NCBI GenBank assembly: GCA_951394045.1
Contig: OX595986.1
Location: forward strand, 558,001 to 622,000
DNA: 64,000 nt
Direction: 5' to 3'
Source of the DNA: Nitzschia sp. DOCU1
Lineage: Eukaryota > Bacillariophyta > Bacillariophyceae > Bacillariales > Bacillariaceae
Position numbers and translations under genes: made by a program. The notes under the pieces were generated by a model. That model searched no databases, was not told the origin of the DNA, and worked only from the letters and a program-made list of their open reading frames with translations. Below, piece after piece: positions 51,644 through 60,953 of the stretch (position 1 is its first letter; each line of letters starts with the position of its first letter).

Positions 51644-52705
51644 TCAAGCCAAAGATGGCAGAGACTCAAGAGACAATGCTTCTACCGAAGAAGCGAAGCT
51701 CGTCAATGAAGGCAAACGAACCGCCAAGACAGGACGCGAGTCTACTCGAATGTTGTGCAAGGACGATGATTTCTCAGCTGGCGTGCCGCGAAGGAGGGGT
51801 CCTCCAGTATGACCCCACCTAGGAATACCAATAGGACTTCGACCCGCCGAAATGCTGCCCAATGAGTCATCACTATTGAATTGTGGTCTCAAGGGAGCCT
51901 GCATTGGGCGATCGTTAACACCGACTTCAGGAATCGGGGCATCCCATCGAAAAATATGCTTCCCCGGAGTCTTGGGTTCCAAAAGCTTCCTCGCACAGGG
52001 TGGACTAAGAGCCTCCTTTGGTATTCCTCCCAGGTGAGCGATATTGGATCGAAAGGCTACTTGCATCTTGGGAGGAAATAGTCTGTTTCGTGGATCTTGC
52101 AACAGTGCAATGTTTCCATCTGAGGAGGCAGCCGTCGAAGTCGTTCGAAAACTAGCGTCAACGAAGGACTCAGAGTCACCATAGTTGTCACTAGCAAATG
52201 ATTCGGCCAGGGATGTATGATTGCTGGCGCCGACGTCGTAGAGAACAAAGAGAGTATGTTCATTCTCGTGAATGGAGCTCAAACTAGGCAGGCTTCTCCT
52301 TCGGTAGACCCTCCTTCGACTTACTCGAGGGATATCATCGTGGGAACCGTCGTCAGACGAGCCTCCCGAAGAGTGATAGGATCTGCTCGTCACTCCTTCC
52401 GAGATGGACGATGTTCTATGAGACAACGGGATTCCTTGCAACTCATGCCCGTACTCCAGTTCTTCGAACGCCATACTTCGGCCACTGACGTCTATACTGA
52501 ATTGCTCTAGTTCAGAAGGACGAGAAGAGACCCCTTCTTCGCGATCGGAATCAAGGGAGGAATGCTGTTTTCGTTCAGAAGCTGATACGACCGATTCATC
52601 GTCAATTTCGCCCACAGAATCTAGGCGTAGTACCTGCACCACGCGCAACGGACTCAACTTCGTGTTACTGTCGCCCTGGAGGGTTGTTTGGTTTCGGGAG
52701 ACCAT
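51644..52705 (-). CDS. Ser-rich, probably disordered protein
   Basis: Predicted 353-aa protein from the ATG at 52705; the frame is open further upstream only to a GTG. It is rich in Ser, Asp, Arg and Pro and has many short repeats of Ser-acidic character (SDREEGVSSRPSELEQFS, SSGGSSDDGSHDD, RRRVYRRRSLPSLSSIHE), typical of phosphorylated disordered proteins. A more ordered segment lies around ARKLLEPKTPGKHIFRWDAPIPEVG. No domain is recognised and there is no membrane segment. Coding is supported by length and codon-level consistency, but the function is unknown. Confidence 0.6.
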   Translation of the reverse strand: MVSRNQTTLQGDSNTKLSPLRVVQVLRLDSVGEIDDESVVSASERKQHSSLDSDREEGVSSRPSELEQFSIDVSGRSMAFEELEYGHELQGIPLSHRTSSISEGVTSRSYHSSGGSSDDGSHDDIPRVSRRRVYRRRSLPSLSSIHENEHTLFVLYDVGASNHTSLAESFASDNYGDSESFVDASFRTTSTAASSDGNIALLQDPRNRLFPPKMQVAFRSNIAHLGGIPKEALSPPCARKLLEPKTPGKHIFRWDAPIPEVGVNDRPMQAPLRPQFNSDDSLGSISAGRSPIGIPRWGHTGGPLLRGTPAEKSSSLHNIRVDSRPVLAVRLPSLTSFASSVEALSLESLPSLA

Positions 52706-53204
52706 GGTAGCAGTTGTAAAAGCGAATTTTATGACTGACCTTCGTGTCGTCTGCGGCGGCCCTCCATCGTCGTCGGCGGAAAATCTTCTCAGGCTCGAGG
52801 CCTTTGGTTCGATCACGACCACTCGCAGCACACGAGAGAGTTGTTTTCTCGTTCGAACGCATCAAAGTCAAGTACAAGGTAGAAAACGCGAAATCCTGTC
52901 TGTCGACGTATGTAGCTCCCTCACAAAATTGGTCCCGAAATTGTGAAGGCATATTACCTTCTCATTTCGGATAATTAATTTTACCGGAAGACAAAACTGC
53001 CCCCGGCTATTGATCGCAAAGGTACTGGGTATCATGCGTAATAGATATCCGATCATATCTTGGTATGCTTTGCTAGACTGCCTTTGACAGCGGTACATAG
53101 TATTTCTTTGAAGTGGTGGAGTTCCTTCCCAGACAGCTATTGAAGACTGTAGATATTAGCTAGGGTAGTAATACCACACTATGGAATGAGACGAAAGACA
53201 TGCT
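52706..53204. other. Intergenic between two minus-strand genes
   Basis: The 499 bp hold the promoter of the Ser-rich gene and the 3' flank of the thioredoxin-fold gene. Nothing else recognised. Confidence 0.35.
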
Positions 53205-53921
53205 TCAACTGTTTTCTATCACTTCTTCCAGTTCCTTCAGCAATCGTACTCGCCGTTTAAGTCTGGCAGACAAGAGCTCATGTCTACGGGCCATGTCATC
53301 ATACCTTTGCTGTAATGTTTGAGTTTGGTCTCGAAAGCTATCCTCGGCCCGCCGAATCTTCTCTTCTCGTGCCGCAATTGTAGATTGCAGCTCAGCGTCC
53401 GACATGTTCCAGTAGCTGTAGAGTTTCTCTTGCGTCTCCGCATCGCAGGCCTGTATGTTTCCAGGGCTACAAGTCTGGGTCGTAAGATTCTTCTCGGCAA
53501 AGGCAAGTAGATCCTCGAATGCTCTTTGAAGGCTAGTGTATTCTTCCAAAAAGATACCACCTTGGCTTGGATCACCGTGCAATAACGTAGGGAATCCCGT
53601 GATTCCTAAGCGGACGCACCAGTCCTCATGTTGGGTACAGTCCACTTCTGCAATCAATCCCACACTGTCGTGTGTTGAAAATTCCTTGCCGAGGCGGTCC
53701 CATGTTGGCGCCAGTTCCTGTGAGTGGCTGCACCATGGAGCGTAAAACTTGATAAAGACAGACTTCCCTGAAGTCACTGAGTCGAACGTTTCTGGTGAAA
53801 GGGACACGGATTCTCCTCCATATATAAAAGCCGGAAGTAATACGATCAAGAATATCAGCAGGAACGGCACCCTCCGTCGAGGCCCGACGGCATTCACATT
53901 GGGCCGTCGTGGAGACGCCAT
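53205..53921 (-). CDS. ER thioredoxin-fold protein with CSHS active site and coiled coil
   Basis: Predicted 238-aa protein from the ATG at 53921. A basic start precedes a signal anchor (FLLIFLIVLLPAFIYGG), then a thioredoxin domain of the PDI type: VFIKFYAPWCSHSQELAPTWDRL, EVDCTQHEDWCVRLGITGFPTLLHG. The active site, CGHC in PDI, is C64-S-H-S67 here, leaving one thiol, so disulfide formation of the usual type is not possible; a monothiol exchange or binding role is more likely. The cis-Pro (GFPTL) is present. The C-terminal third is a charged coiled coil (IAAREEKIRRAEDSFRDQTQTLQQRYDDM). It is divergent with the small gene at 54277. Confidence 0.75.
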   Translation of the reverse strand: MASPRRPNVNAVGPRRRVPFLLIFLIVLLPAFIYGGESVSLSPETFDSVTSGKSVFIKFYAPWCSHSQELAPTWDRLGKEFSTHDSVGLIAEVDCTQHEDWCVRLGITGFPTLLHGDPSQGGIFLEEYTSLQRAFEDLLAFAEKNLTTQTCSPGNIQACDAETQEKLYSYWNMSDAELQSTIAAREEKIRRAEDSFRDQTQTLQQRYDDMARRHELLSARLKRRVRLLKELEEVIENS

Positions 53922-54276
53922 GGTCGAAAAATGACGAAGTAGAGATCGGTGGCAGACGAATGATGATGAATGATGATGCCAGAGATTCGGACTAAATCGA
54001 ACCACGAGCTCCTAGTTAGGCTGGCGCACCTTTTCTGGGTATGCAAAGCGCGTGAAAACTTCTTACGAAGTCTCATTTGGTGACAGCTTTGCACGCTCGC
54101 AAAATTCAAATCGTGCGCCGAGGGTTGGACCCAGTCCCACAGCGCGTTTTCAGCGACCGACACCGCACCACCCAACCCATGCTGTCGAATGACAATTATC
54201 ACAATCTTGCACGACGCATTTCTGCATCACCGTTGCTCCGTTGTTGCTGTTTTATCACGGATCCTTATCTATCACC
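53922..54276. promoter_or_regulatory. Divergent promoter region
   Basis: The 355 bp spacer lies between the thioredoxin-fold gene (minus) and the helix-hairpin-helix-like gene (plus). No specific element was recognised. Confidence 0.35.
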
Positions 54277-54832
54277 ATGGCTTCTGTAAGTATTTGCTAG
54301 GTAGAAGAAGAGTTAGCTGCTGTACGGCCCGCTATCAAGGATCCGAAACGTCTTGAAATAGCGCTCTTGCATTTTGTTGTCACCACCACCGTATTTTTTG
54401 TTTCATGCTCACGCTTGTCCTTGCTTTCTTCTTTTCGTTCAACAGGAAGGATACGATCCCCGCCGTTCTCGCGTCTCGGATGATAAGATGAACGCCTGGC
54501 GCTCGGCGCAAATCACTGGCGATTTGACCGAAGTCCCCGGCATTGGACCTGCTGCCGCCGCAATGCTAAAGAATTCGGATGAAGGAGCCGATCAAATTAC
54601 CAACACTTTCCAGCTGTTTGGAAAGTTTCTCATGCTCAAGGGTCCTGGGCATGATGGAGAGATCATGGTTGAACCAATGGAGCACACTCAAAAGTTCTGG
54701 GAGTTTTTGAAGAACCGTGGCATCAAATCGCACCGCTCTGCCATTGTTCGTTGCATTGCTGAAAAGTCGGCCACTTTCTTCAACGGTATCTACGATGCTA
54801 ACGATTACGATGATGATGAGGAAGAAAGCTAA
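54277..54832 (+). CDS. Small conserved-looking protein with helix-hairpin-helix-like motif
   Basis: Two exons: a 9-nt first exon at 54277-54285 encoding Met-Ala-Ser, then a 160-bp intron, then 54446-54832, giving 131 aa. The motif GDLTEVPGIGPAAAAMLK has the VPGIGPxxA shape of helix-hairpin-helix or SAM-like DNA- or protein-binding elements. After it come ITNTFQLFGKFLMLKG, QKFWEFLKNRGIKSHRSAIVRCIAEKSATFFNGIYD and an acidic tail. The charge pattern and length suggest a compact helical cytosolic protein. Function is unknown. The 9-nt exon is supported by a start context ACCATGGCTTCT directly followed by GTAAGT, and by the lack of any other ATG with a plausible start. Confidence 0.7.
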
Positions 54833-55611
54833 AGCTATTCCCGCATAAACTGTCGACGATTCTGATGGGAGCATGCTTGCATTGCAAAAGTTCCTTGTAG
54901 CCAAGATCTCTTCGTAGAGATTAAAGAATACATAGATATATGATTGCACATTGGAAATATTGTCACCATTAGTCTAGATCTCGTTTTCTTACTCCTGCTT
55001 CTCTTCTACTATTGCTCGCTTCAGCGCGGGTTGCGATAATTTCAAAGCAGTCTTTCAAGGTGCTACTACAGCAACCATTCGTAGCAAGCAACAAGGTGCC
55101 TCATATTTCCTAAACTCTTGAATACAAGATAAGCCGCGAAAGAACTGTTGAAACTAGTAAGCTGCCGTTTTAACCCTTTTGCATACCACTCAAGCTTTCA
55201 GTAGCTATGAGACGATACATCAGGGCCCTTGCGGGAGGAATGATTATCCGATTGACTCATTTTGATCGGTGTAGTCGGATTCGTGATTGACCGACCGCGG
55301 TCATGCTACGTGGAACTCCGTCGAATGACATCACAGCCGCGGTTGATTGCTTGATCGGCTTCTTGAAGCTGGGACGCCTTCAGAGCCACACAGCGTAGCA
55401 CATGATGAAACTCTAACTACTGTCGGCTTCTTGCCCTTCATCTCTTCCTTGAACTCCCCCTGTTGACCCCAGACGACACCGAGTTCATACATTGAGCAAT
55501 AAAGCATCTTTTGTGTGATAAAGAGTGAACTTATACCTTGGGAACCGTTGATACGACGTCCGTGACCGTTTGTGCAGCCATAGATATAGATCCACAAAAT
55601 ATCGTGTGAAC
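54833..55611. other. Intergenic upstream of plastid membrane protein gene
   Basis: This spacer of 779 bp holds 3' and 5' flanks of the neighbouring plus-strand genes. No gene, RNA or repeat was recognised. Confidence 0.35.
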
Positions 55612-56367
55612 ATGAGGTCAATACAACAAAGATGGCTCGAAGCGACTTTCGTTTTATCCTTGTGCCACACATACGCTGCCTTCCAAACGCCACGAGTTTC
55701 ATCAAGGCGACAAATCAGCGTGAATGTCGCGGGAATGGACCCAACGGATCTGGCCCATCTAGTATCTTCGGCACACGCTATTCCATCGGAGGTTTCGGCC
55801 TTTCTATCTACGGCACTTTCGCTTGCAGCACCAGTCCATTCAAACCCCCTCTTTGGTCCTCCTGATCCGTACCTAGCAGCTGGAAAATCGATCGCGCCAT
55901 CCGCAAAGGCGCTGATGGATATGGGCATAACTTCGGCCAAGACGGCGAGTGAGATCGTGCCGGATGGATCAGAGGCGCTTCAAAAATCTATCACGGTTGC
56001 CATGGACAAAGGGTGGAAAATTCTAGATGCTTCCAAGATCCATGGAACTGGAGTGAATCATTTACCAGGCTTCGCAGATACCAGGGGAATCTTTGGGCCC
56101 AGACTACCGAAGTACGAAGACCCCGATACATTTGGCGCTGAAGTCAAATGGGCGGCGGGCTACTTCAACGTCATGGACAAGCTTCCTTTTGTCGCATTTT
56201 ATTATGCGCTTGTGGAATTCTTCATTCTACGACCGGGTGTTGATTTGTACAAGGAGGAAGTCGAAAACGATCCAGACGGCGTTTGGGCAGACACGTTGGC
56301 AGTGTCGATTGTCCGATTTGGGGCACTAGCGCTCATTACTCTGGTGACGGTGCTCTTCTCTGGCTAG
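55612..56367 (+). CDS. Plastid-type membrane protein of unknown function
   Basis: Predicted 251-aa protein from the ATG at 55612. The start MRSIQQRWLEATFVLSLCHTYAAF/QTPRV is a signal peptide with an Ala-Phe junction and a Ser/Arg-rich transit region, as used for diatom plastid import. The middle contains an Ala/Ser-rich stretch and PDPYLAAGKSIAPSAKALMDMGI. The C-terminal half, FGAEVKWAAGYFNVMDKLPFVAFYYALVEFFILRPGVDLYKEEVENDP, has an amphipathic or membrane helix, and a second helix follows (TLAVSIVRFGALALITLVTVLFSG). The motif looks well defined but I do not recognise it. It may be a thylakoid or envelope protein specific to algae with secondary plastids. Confidence 0.65.
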   Translation: MRSIQQRWLEATFVLSLCHTYAAFQTPRVSSRRQISVNVAGMDPTDLAHLVSSAHAIPSEVSAFLSTALSLAAPVHSNPLFGPPDPYLAAGKSIAPSAKALMDMGITSAKTASEIVPDGSEALQKSITVAMDKGWKILDASKIHGTGVNHLPGFADTRGIFGPRLPKYEDPDTFGAEVKWAAGYFNVMDKLPFVAFYYALVEFFILRPGVDLYKEEVENDPDGVWADTLAVSIVRFGALALITLVTVLFSG

Positions 56368-56974
56368 TAGGCTTTTAATATGGTAAGACATACAATCATG
56401 AAGTTCTGTAGCCGTCTTCGTAGCCTTGAAGTCACTGCCGGCCGCTCTCTGGAGTGGATTTAGGATCTGAGCCGCGTAGGTCTTCCGACCGCTGAATTGG
56501 GAAAAGGTGCATACGCTAGTCGAAATGCATGACTACCCTCATCGTTTCTTCGATCGAGATCCCCTGCGTTAAAACGTAGGGTACGGATCTATTCGCGCCT
56601 GGCTTGAAAGAAAACACAATGGAATGATGTGCTTGTTTTTATTTTTCGTAGGTGGGATACTCCTTCATGTTTTGGTTCCCAACGGGTAGACTGACTTCAA
56701 TTTCCTCTTTACAAGCGTAAAATTTCACAACCCTAGCTCTAGCGAGGAATATTGGTGGGAGCAGATAGGTATTTCAAAGTAAGGCGACAACGACGGTCGG
56801 TACAGCCTGTTTAAGCACAAAGTTGGCTTTCCTGCGAAAGTGTTATTGAAGGGTCCACTGGGAGGTTCCAATTTCCTCTCTAATGGAACACACGACACCT
56901 TACTACCGGTAGAAATAATGGGAAATATAATAGGGATATACTGCTAAGTGAGGAGAGCGATATTCACTAGGTTC
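56368..56974. other. Convergent 3' flanks with one palindrome
   Basis: The 607 bp between the plastid membrane protein and SBP1 carry TACCGGTA at 56904-56911. No gene was recognised. Confidence 0.35.
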
Positions 56975-58178
56975 TTACTTCTTAAGCTCCAAGTATTCGT
57001 TGAATCGCTCAACTTCCTTGGCAGATCCAATGCACAAGGCCGTGCGTTGGTCAACCGCGTTGATTTGGACATCAAGGACAGATCCACCAGTTACACCGTC
57101 AGAGGTCTTGCCTCCAGCTTTCTCGACGAGAAGACCGAAGGGAGCAGCCTCGAAGGCAAGTCGAAGCTTGGCTGGGCTTGATTTGGAAGTGGGGTTAGAA
57201 AAGACACCTTGCCCCTTGGTGAATTGTTGGTAAACATCGGGAACAAGACCACCAGAGTATCGGAGGGTGTATCGGTTTTCCATGTAATGGTCGACAAGCT
57301 TCTTGTATCCGGGGACGTCTTGGGCGGCGCGAAGGTTAGCAGGGGAGAAAATCTTGGCATCCTCGGCAATTTTGATGGCCGATCGCGAGCAGATCCATGG
57401 CTCCCAGGATCCGTCGGGAAGTTGGCATCCCTCGGGGGTGCATCCGTACGAGAATTCGTAGGTTCCGTCATCAAGGGCAACCAAAACAGTGGTTCGGGGA
57501 CCATAAAGGGCGACCAAAGCGGTAACTTGGTCGGATCCCTTGGCGCCGATAAATCCAGTTTTCTTGGGCCAAATTCCAATCATGGTACCAACAGCCCAGT
57601 TGTTATCAACGATGGAGGATCCATCTAGAGGGTCCCAGCAGACGGTGAATTCACCCTCACCACCCTCGTCGACATCACGGACAATAGGGTCCTCTTCAGA
57701 AGCACCCTCCCGAACGACAGGGGACCTCTTGACTGCTTCCCACATGAGGTTATCGGCAATGACCTGGTAAACGAAACCATTAGAAAAAATCGTGAGTATG
57801 ATGGACTTTCTCCGGTTGACCAACACAAACGCATACACTAGAATCGAAACGTACGTCGACACTCAATTGGGCATCACCAAAGTCATTCGTGCTTCCCTCC
57901 ACCGTAACGAGAGCAGTTCGCAAGGCCTCGGTAATATCAGCACAGACATCCAACATGTCCTTGATGACAGCCTTGACCTTGTCATCCTTGCACTTATTAT
58001 CAAGGACGTCCTCAAGGCTGGCATAAGAATCCTGCTTTTCGGTAGTGGTGTAGAAAGAAGTCGAGGAAGCACCGTATTCACCGTACAGGGCAGTGGAAGG
58101 CTTGGTGAAGGCAGGCTTTCCGGCGGTGAACGCCGAAGCGGCAGTAGCGAGGGCAACGACAGAAAAGATAACCTTCAT
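56975..58178 (-). CDS. SBP: Plastid sedoheptulose-1,7-bisphosphatase (SBP1)
   Basis: Two exons, 58178-57855 and 57763-56975, joined at SVD/VIADN in phase 0, give 370 aa. It removes the 1-phosphate of sedoheptulose-1,7-bisphosphate in the Calvin-Benson cycle. Presequence MKVIFSVVALATAASAF/TAGKPAF is of plastid type. Assignment as SBPase rather than FBPase rests on WDPLDGSSIVDNNWAVGTMIGIWP (FBPases read DGSSNVDAG), YGPRTTVLVALDDG, KIFSPANLRAAQD, YTLRYSGGLVPDVYQQ and KLRLAFEAAPFGLLVEKAGG. Plant SBPase has a redox-active CGGTAC just before the FGDxQLxVD element; here the same place reads EGSTNDFGDAQLSVD with no Cys, so light control must differ. Confidence 0.9.
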
Positions 58179-58703
58179 TGTGTCTAGGTGGGATGGCAAC
58201 AAAGTGTGAGAACACCTGGAAATAAAAGCCTTCATCGTTGTCGCCGACGTCGTTTTCGTGGTCGGTGTTATTGTTGGATACCATCTGCATCCACCACGTA
58301 CGTGCGAAAGAAAAGCAAGTTTTTGTCGAACATGCGAAACCACACGCACGTTGTTACGCACGCACACACGACACGTAGTCTGTGATTTGCGGCGTTTTGA
58401 TTGGGCCATTTCATTGTGTCAGGCAATGACTACTTCGAACATATCAGCGGACAGACAATTTCTTTGCCCGCGCGCGCAGCAGTTCGAGATTGCGAGAGAT
58501 CTACGATACATACTTTCGAACTTGTACTCTAAAAACTTGCCTCCAACAAACCCGACCAGATGTGACGACAGCATCGACCTTTGCTACTGTTAATTTGTGT
58601 GCGTTTTGTAATTGCAGAGACGACGCACCCGAGAGCTTGTGTTCCAGTTATACTACTGTGAGTATGATAATTATTTGCTTCAAAACCTGAGAGAGAAACG
58701 ACG
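58179..58703. promoter_or_regulatory. Divergent promoter region, SBP1 and sulfotransferase-like 1
   Basis: The spacer of 525 bp lies between divergent genes. The last ~100 bp before the sulfotransferase ATG (including AGAGACGACGCACCCGAG and the CTGAGAGAGAAACGACG block) is repeated before the second sulfotransferase gene at 60954, so it was duplicated with the gene. Confidence 0.45.
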
Positions 58704-59906
58704 ATGGCATCATCGACGACCCCCAGGGACGGGGAAAAGGCGGCTTCTCCGAAACGAATCAGTGCGGCATTCGCTGGCTTGTTAATGGTGCCGGGTTTGG
58801 CTTTGGGCTCCCTCGTGTTGGACGCGAAGGCGTTGAATTCTAAATCATTCATTGAAGGAATGCAATCACTTTCCAGAGCCCAGCAGGGAGTAGCAAGCGC
58901 AAAGTCAGTTCCGTCGCCTCGATTAGTTCAACACGCGACAATTGACAAGTGGGAATTTCGCCCACCCCTGCTCAGGGACGAGGAAACGGCAGGACATTTC
59001 TATCGAAATCGTGCCCAAGCACATATTGAATACAACAGTACTGTACAGTTCATCTTCATTATAGGTCTGGAAGGTACAGGGCATCACCTGATGGGCTCGA
59101 TCGCGAAAAAATCGCCAGCTGTAACTTGGTTTCAACATCATAATCAAATTTGGGAAGACCGTGCGATGTTGCTCTACAAATCATTGTTTAATCATTATGG
59201 GGAACCCGGTCTCTGGAACGCCCACTGCAAAGCTAAGGACGATGCTAAACTGCGGGAGAGAAGGGTGGTAAACAGGCTCAAAAGAATTGAGAATCATACA
59301 AGGATTGCCGCCAGTCAAGCCAACCGAACCAATGACTGGCATATATCCTTTCCAGCCAACACTGGTCAGAAAGAAGGCAGTGGAATCGGTATGGTATCCT
59401 ATCCAAACTTCCCTGGACCGTGTAGACAATTGAACTATCCCGATCTCAATCTCTTTCAAAATGCTTGTCGCAAGGCGGCGGTTGACTGCTTCTTTGTCTA
59501 TCTATTCCGACATCCATTGGCGATTCTCAGTTCGATCACTCGTCGGGACTTTGGGACGAACGATACTCAAAGTATGCAACTCTACACCACCCACCAGCGC
59601 GTCATATCCAATCAGCTGCGTATGTATCAATCAAAAGTACTTGGATGCTTTGGATTCCTTAGCGAGGATCCTCGTGAAGCCTTTTGGGTTGAGGCACAAC
59701 GTGATCTTTGGTCGTGGGAAAACGTTACGCATCATGCAGAGACAATGGCATCCATCTACGAGCCGCCTCACCACAAAAGTGTCTCAGACGATGAACAGTT
59801 GCGTGAATTGCTTGCATCCTCTACGCATGCACCGTACCTCAAGTCATGGTGGAATGCGCACCAACAAGCGCTACGAATTTGTCGACAAGCCGTCAAGCAT
59901 TCATAG
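58704..59906 (+). CDS. Type II membrane sulfotransferase-like protein, copy 1
   Basis: Single-exon protein of 400 aa with a cytosolic tail and an anchor at about residues 19-41 (ISAAFAGLLMVPGLALGSLV). The lumenal domain has a P-loop-like IIGLEGTGHHLMGSI, at the place of the 5'-PAPS loop of sulfotransferases, and later CFFVYLFRHPLAILSSITRR, which fits the 3'-phosphate-binding segment (R...S). N-glycosylation sites (NST, NHT, NRT, NVT) fit a Golgi enzyme. The N- and C-terminal parts are nearly identical to copy 2 (60954), whereas the region of residues about 143-230 is very different. A role in sulfation of a glycan or small molecule is inferred from the two motifs only. Confidence 0.7.
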   Translation: MASSTTPRDGEKAASPKRISAAFAGLLMVPGLALGSLVLDAKALNSKSFIEGMQSLSRAQQGVASAKSVPSPRLVQHATIDKWEFRPPLLRDEETAGHFYRNRAQAHIEYNSTVQFIFIIGLEGTGHHLMGSIAKKSPAVTWFQHHNQIWEDRAMLLYKSLFNHYGEPGLWNAHCKAKDDAKLRERRVVNRLKRIENHTRIAASQANRTNDWHISFPANTGQKEGSGIGMVSYPNFPGPCRQLNYPDLNLFQNACRKAAVDCFFVYLFRHPLAILSSITRRDFGTNDTQSMQLYTTHQRVISNQLRMYQSKVLGCFGFLSEDPREAFWVEAQRDLWSWENVTHHAETMASIYEPPHHKSVSDDEQLRELLASSTHAPYLKSWWNAHQQALRICRQAVKHS

Positions 59907-60953
59907 TTGAACGTCCGCACTGGAGTAAGACTTGTCTCTCGCGATCTTTCCAAAGGCGAGGATCTCGGAGCAGATGAACCTACGAGAACGATAAGCTAGA
60001 GAAGAAGACGGCATTGTAAAGCCTCCACTCGTAATCATGGCAGCAGTCATTGCTGATGCCGAGGAAAGAAAATTGCTCCTGTAGCGCGGAACCGGTATGT
60101 AATACTATCTAAGGGGGAATCCCCATCGAAAAAGCCAAACGCCATCTACCAGCCGCCTCAATACAAAAGTGTGTCAGACGATGAACCATTGCGTGAATTG
60201 CTCGCATCCAAGTCATGGGGGAATGCGCACCAACCAAGCGCTACGAATTTGTCGACAGGCCGTCAAGCAATCATAGTTGAACGTCCAGAACCGTACTCTC
60301 GGAATTAAAGTCTACTAGCGCGTGAAGGGCCAACAAAGGCATGACTGCTAGTCATTACAATCATTACAAGCCTCAAAACGCTAAAGCATGAACATCCATC
60401 GACGTGGTCATACGCATGTAGGTTGCCTGCGAAGCATACTGTAGAGTGTTGCACGAGAGCGAAATTTATGTAGCCCTGTTAGTCAATTTCGAGTCAAATT
60501 ATTCGATTGTCGCCAACAAGGAGTCCTTCGGTCGAAATCTCTTACTACTGGAACAGACCCAGCACAAAGACGAAAGAAGAAACAAGTCGACTTGCAATGT
60601 AGAGTAATGCTCATTCTTTTGAGATTCACTCAGTAGGAATGATTATTGTCTTAATTCGCTATCAGTCGGGAAGGAAGCCTCTACTAGCTAGAGTAGACAA
60701 AAGCTGCTCTATCATGATATCATAATCACAATGAGGAGGAATTCGTTCCGTCTGTCCATCATCCAGCCACATGACTCCATCATCGGATGGGCATTTGCAG
60801 GTACAGTACCTTCTCCAACCCCAATCAACGGATAGATTCTTTTGCATGCAAAGACCTATTTAATTGTAATTCCAGAGACGACGCACCCGAGTAATCTTAT
60901 TACTAGTATGTGCACGATAATAACTTGCTTCAAAACCTGAGAGAGAAACGACG
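59907..60953. other. Spacer between sulfotransferase-like copies with a decayed gene tail
   Basis: About 1,050 bp, containing the pseudogene fragment at 60141-60290 and the duplicated 5' leader of copy 2 (from about 60873). A 61-codon minus-strand frame at 60662-60847 ends in a plausible-looking tail, but no start or splice partner was found. Confidence 0.5.
60141..60290 (+). pseudogene. Decayed 3' fragment of the sulfotransferase-like gene
   Basis: This piece repeats the last coding part and 3' flank of copy 1 (59751-59929): GCCATCTACCAGCCGCCTCA, then AAAGTGTGTCAGACGATGAA, then AATGCGCACCAA, then GCTACGAATTTGTCGACA, then TCATAGTTGAACGTCC. Relative to copy 1 about 21 bp (encoding the STHAPYL region) are missing, one base is inserted at CAACCAAGCG, and several substitutions are present, so the frame is broken. 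It is a third, decayed member of the tandem array. Confidence 0.8.

Noticed and set aside
56975..58178. Annotation as a third FBPase
   Set aside because: DGSSIVDNN, YGPRTTVLVALDDG and FSPANLRAAQD are SBPase signatures; FBPases here read DGSSNVDAG.
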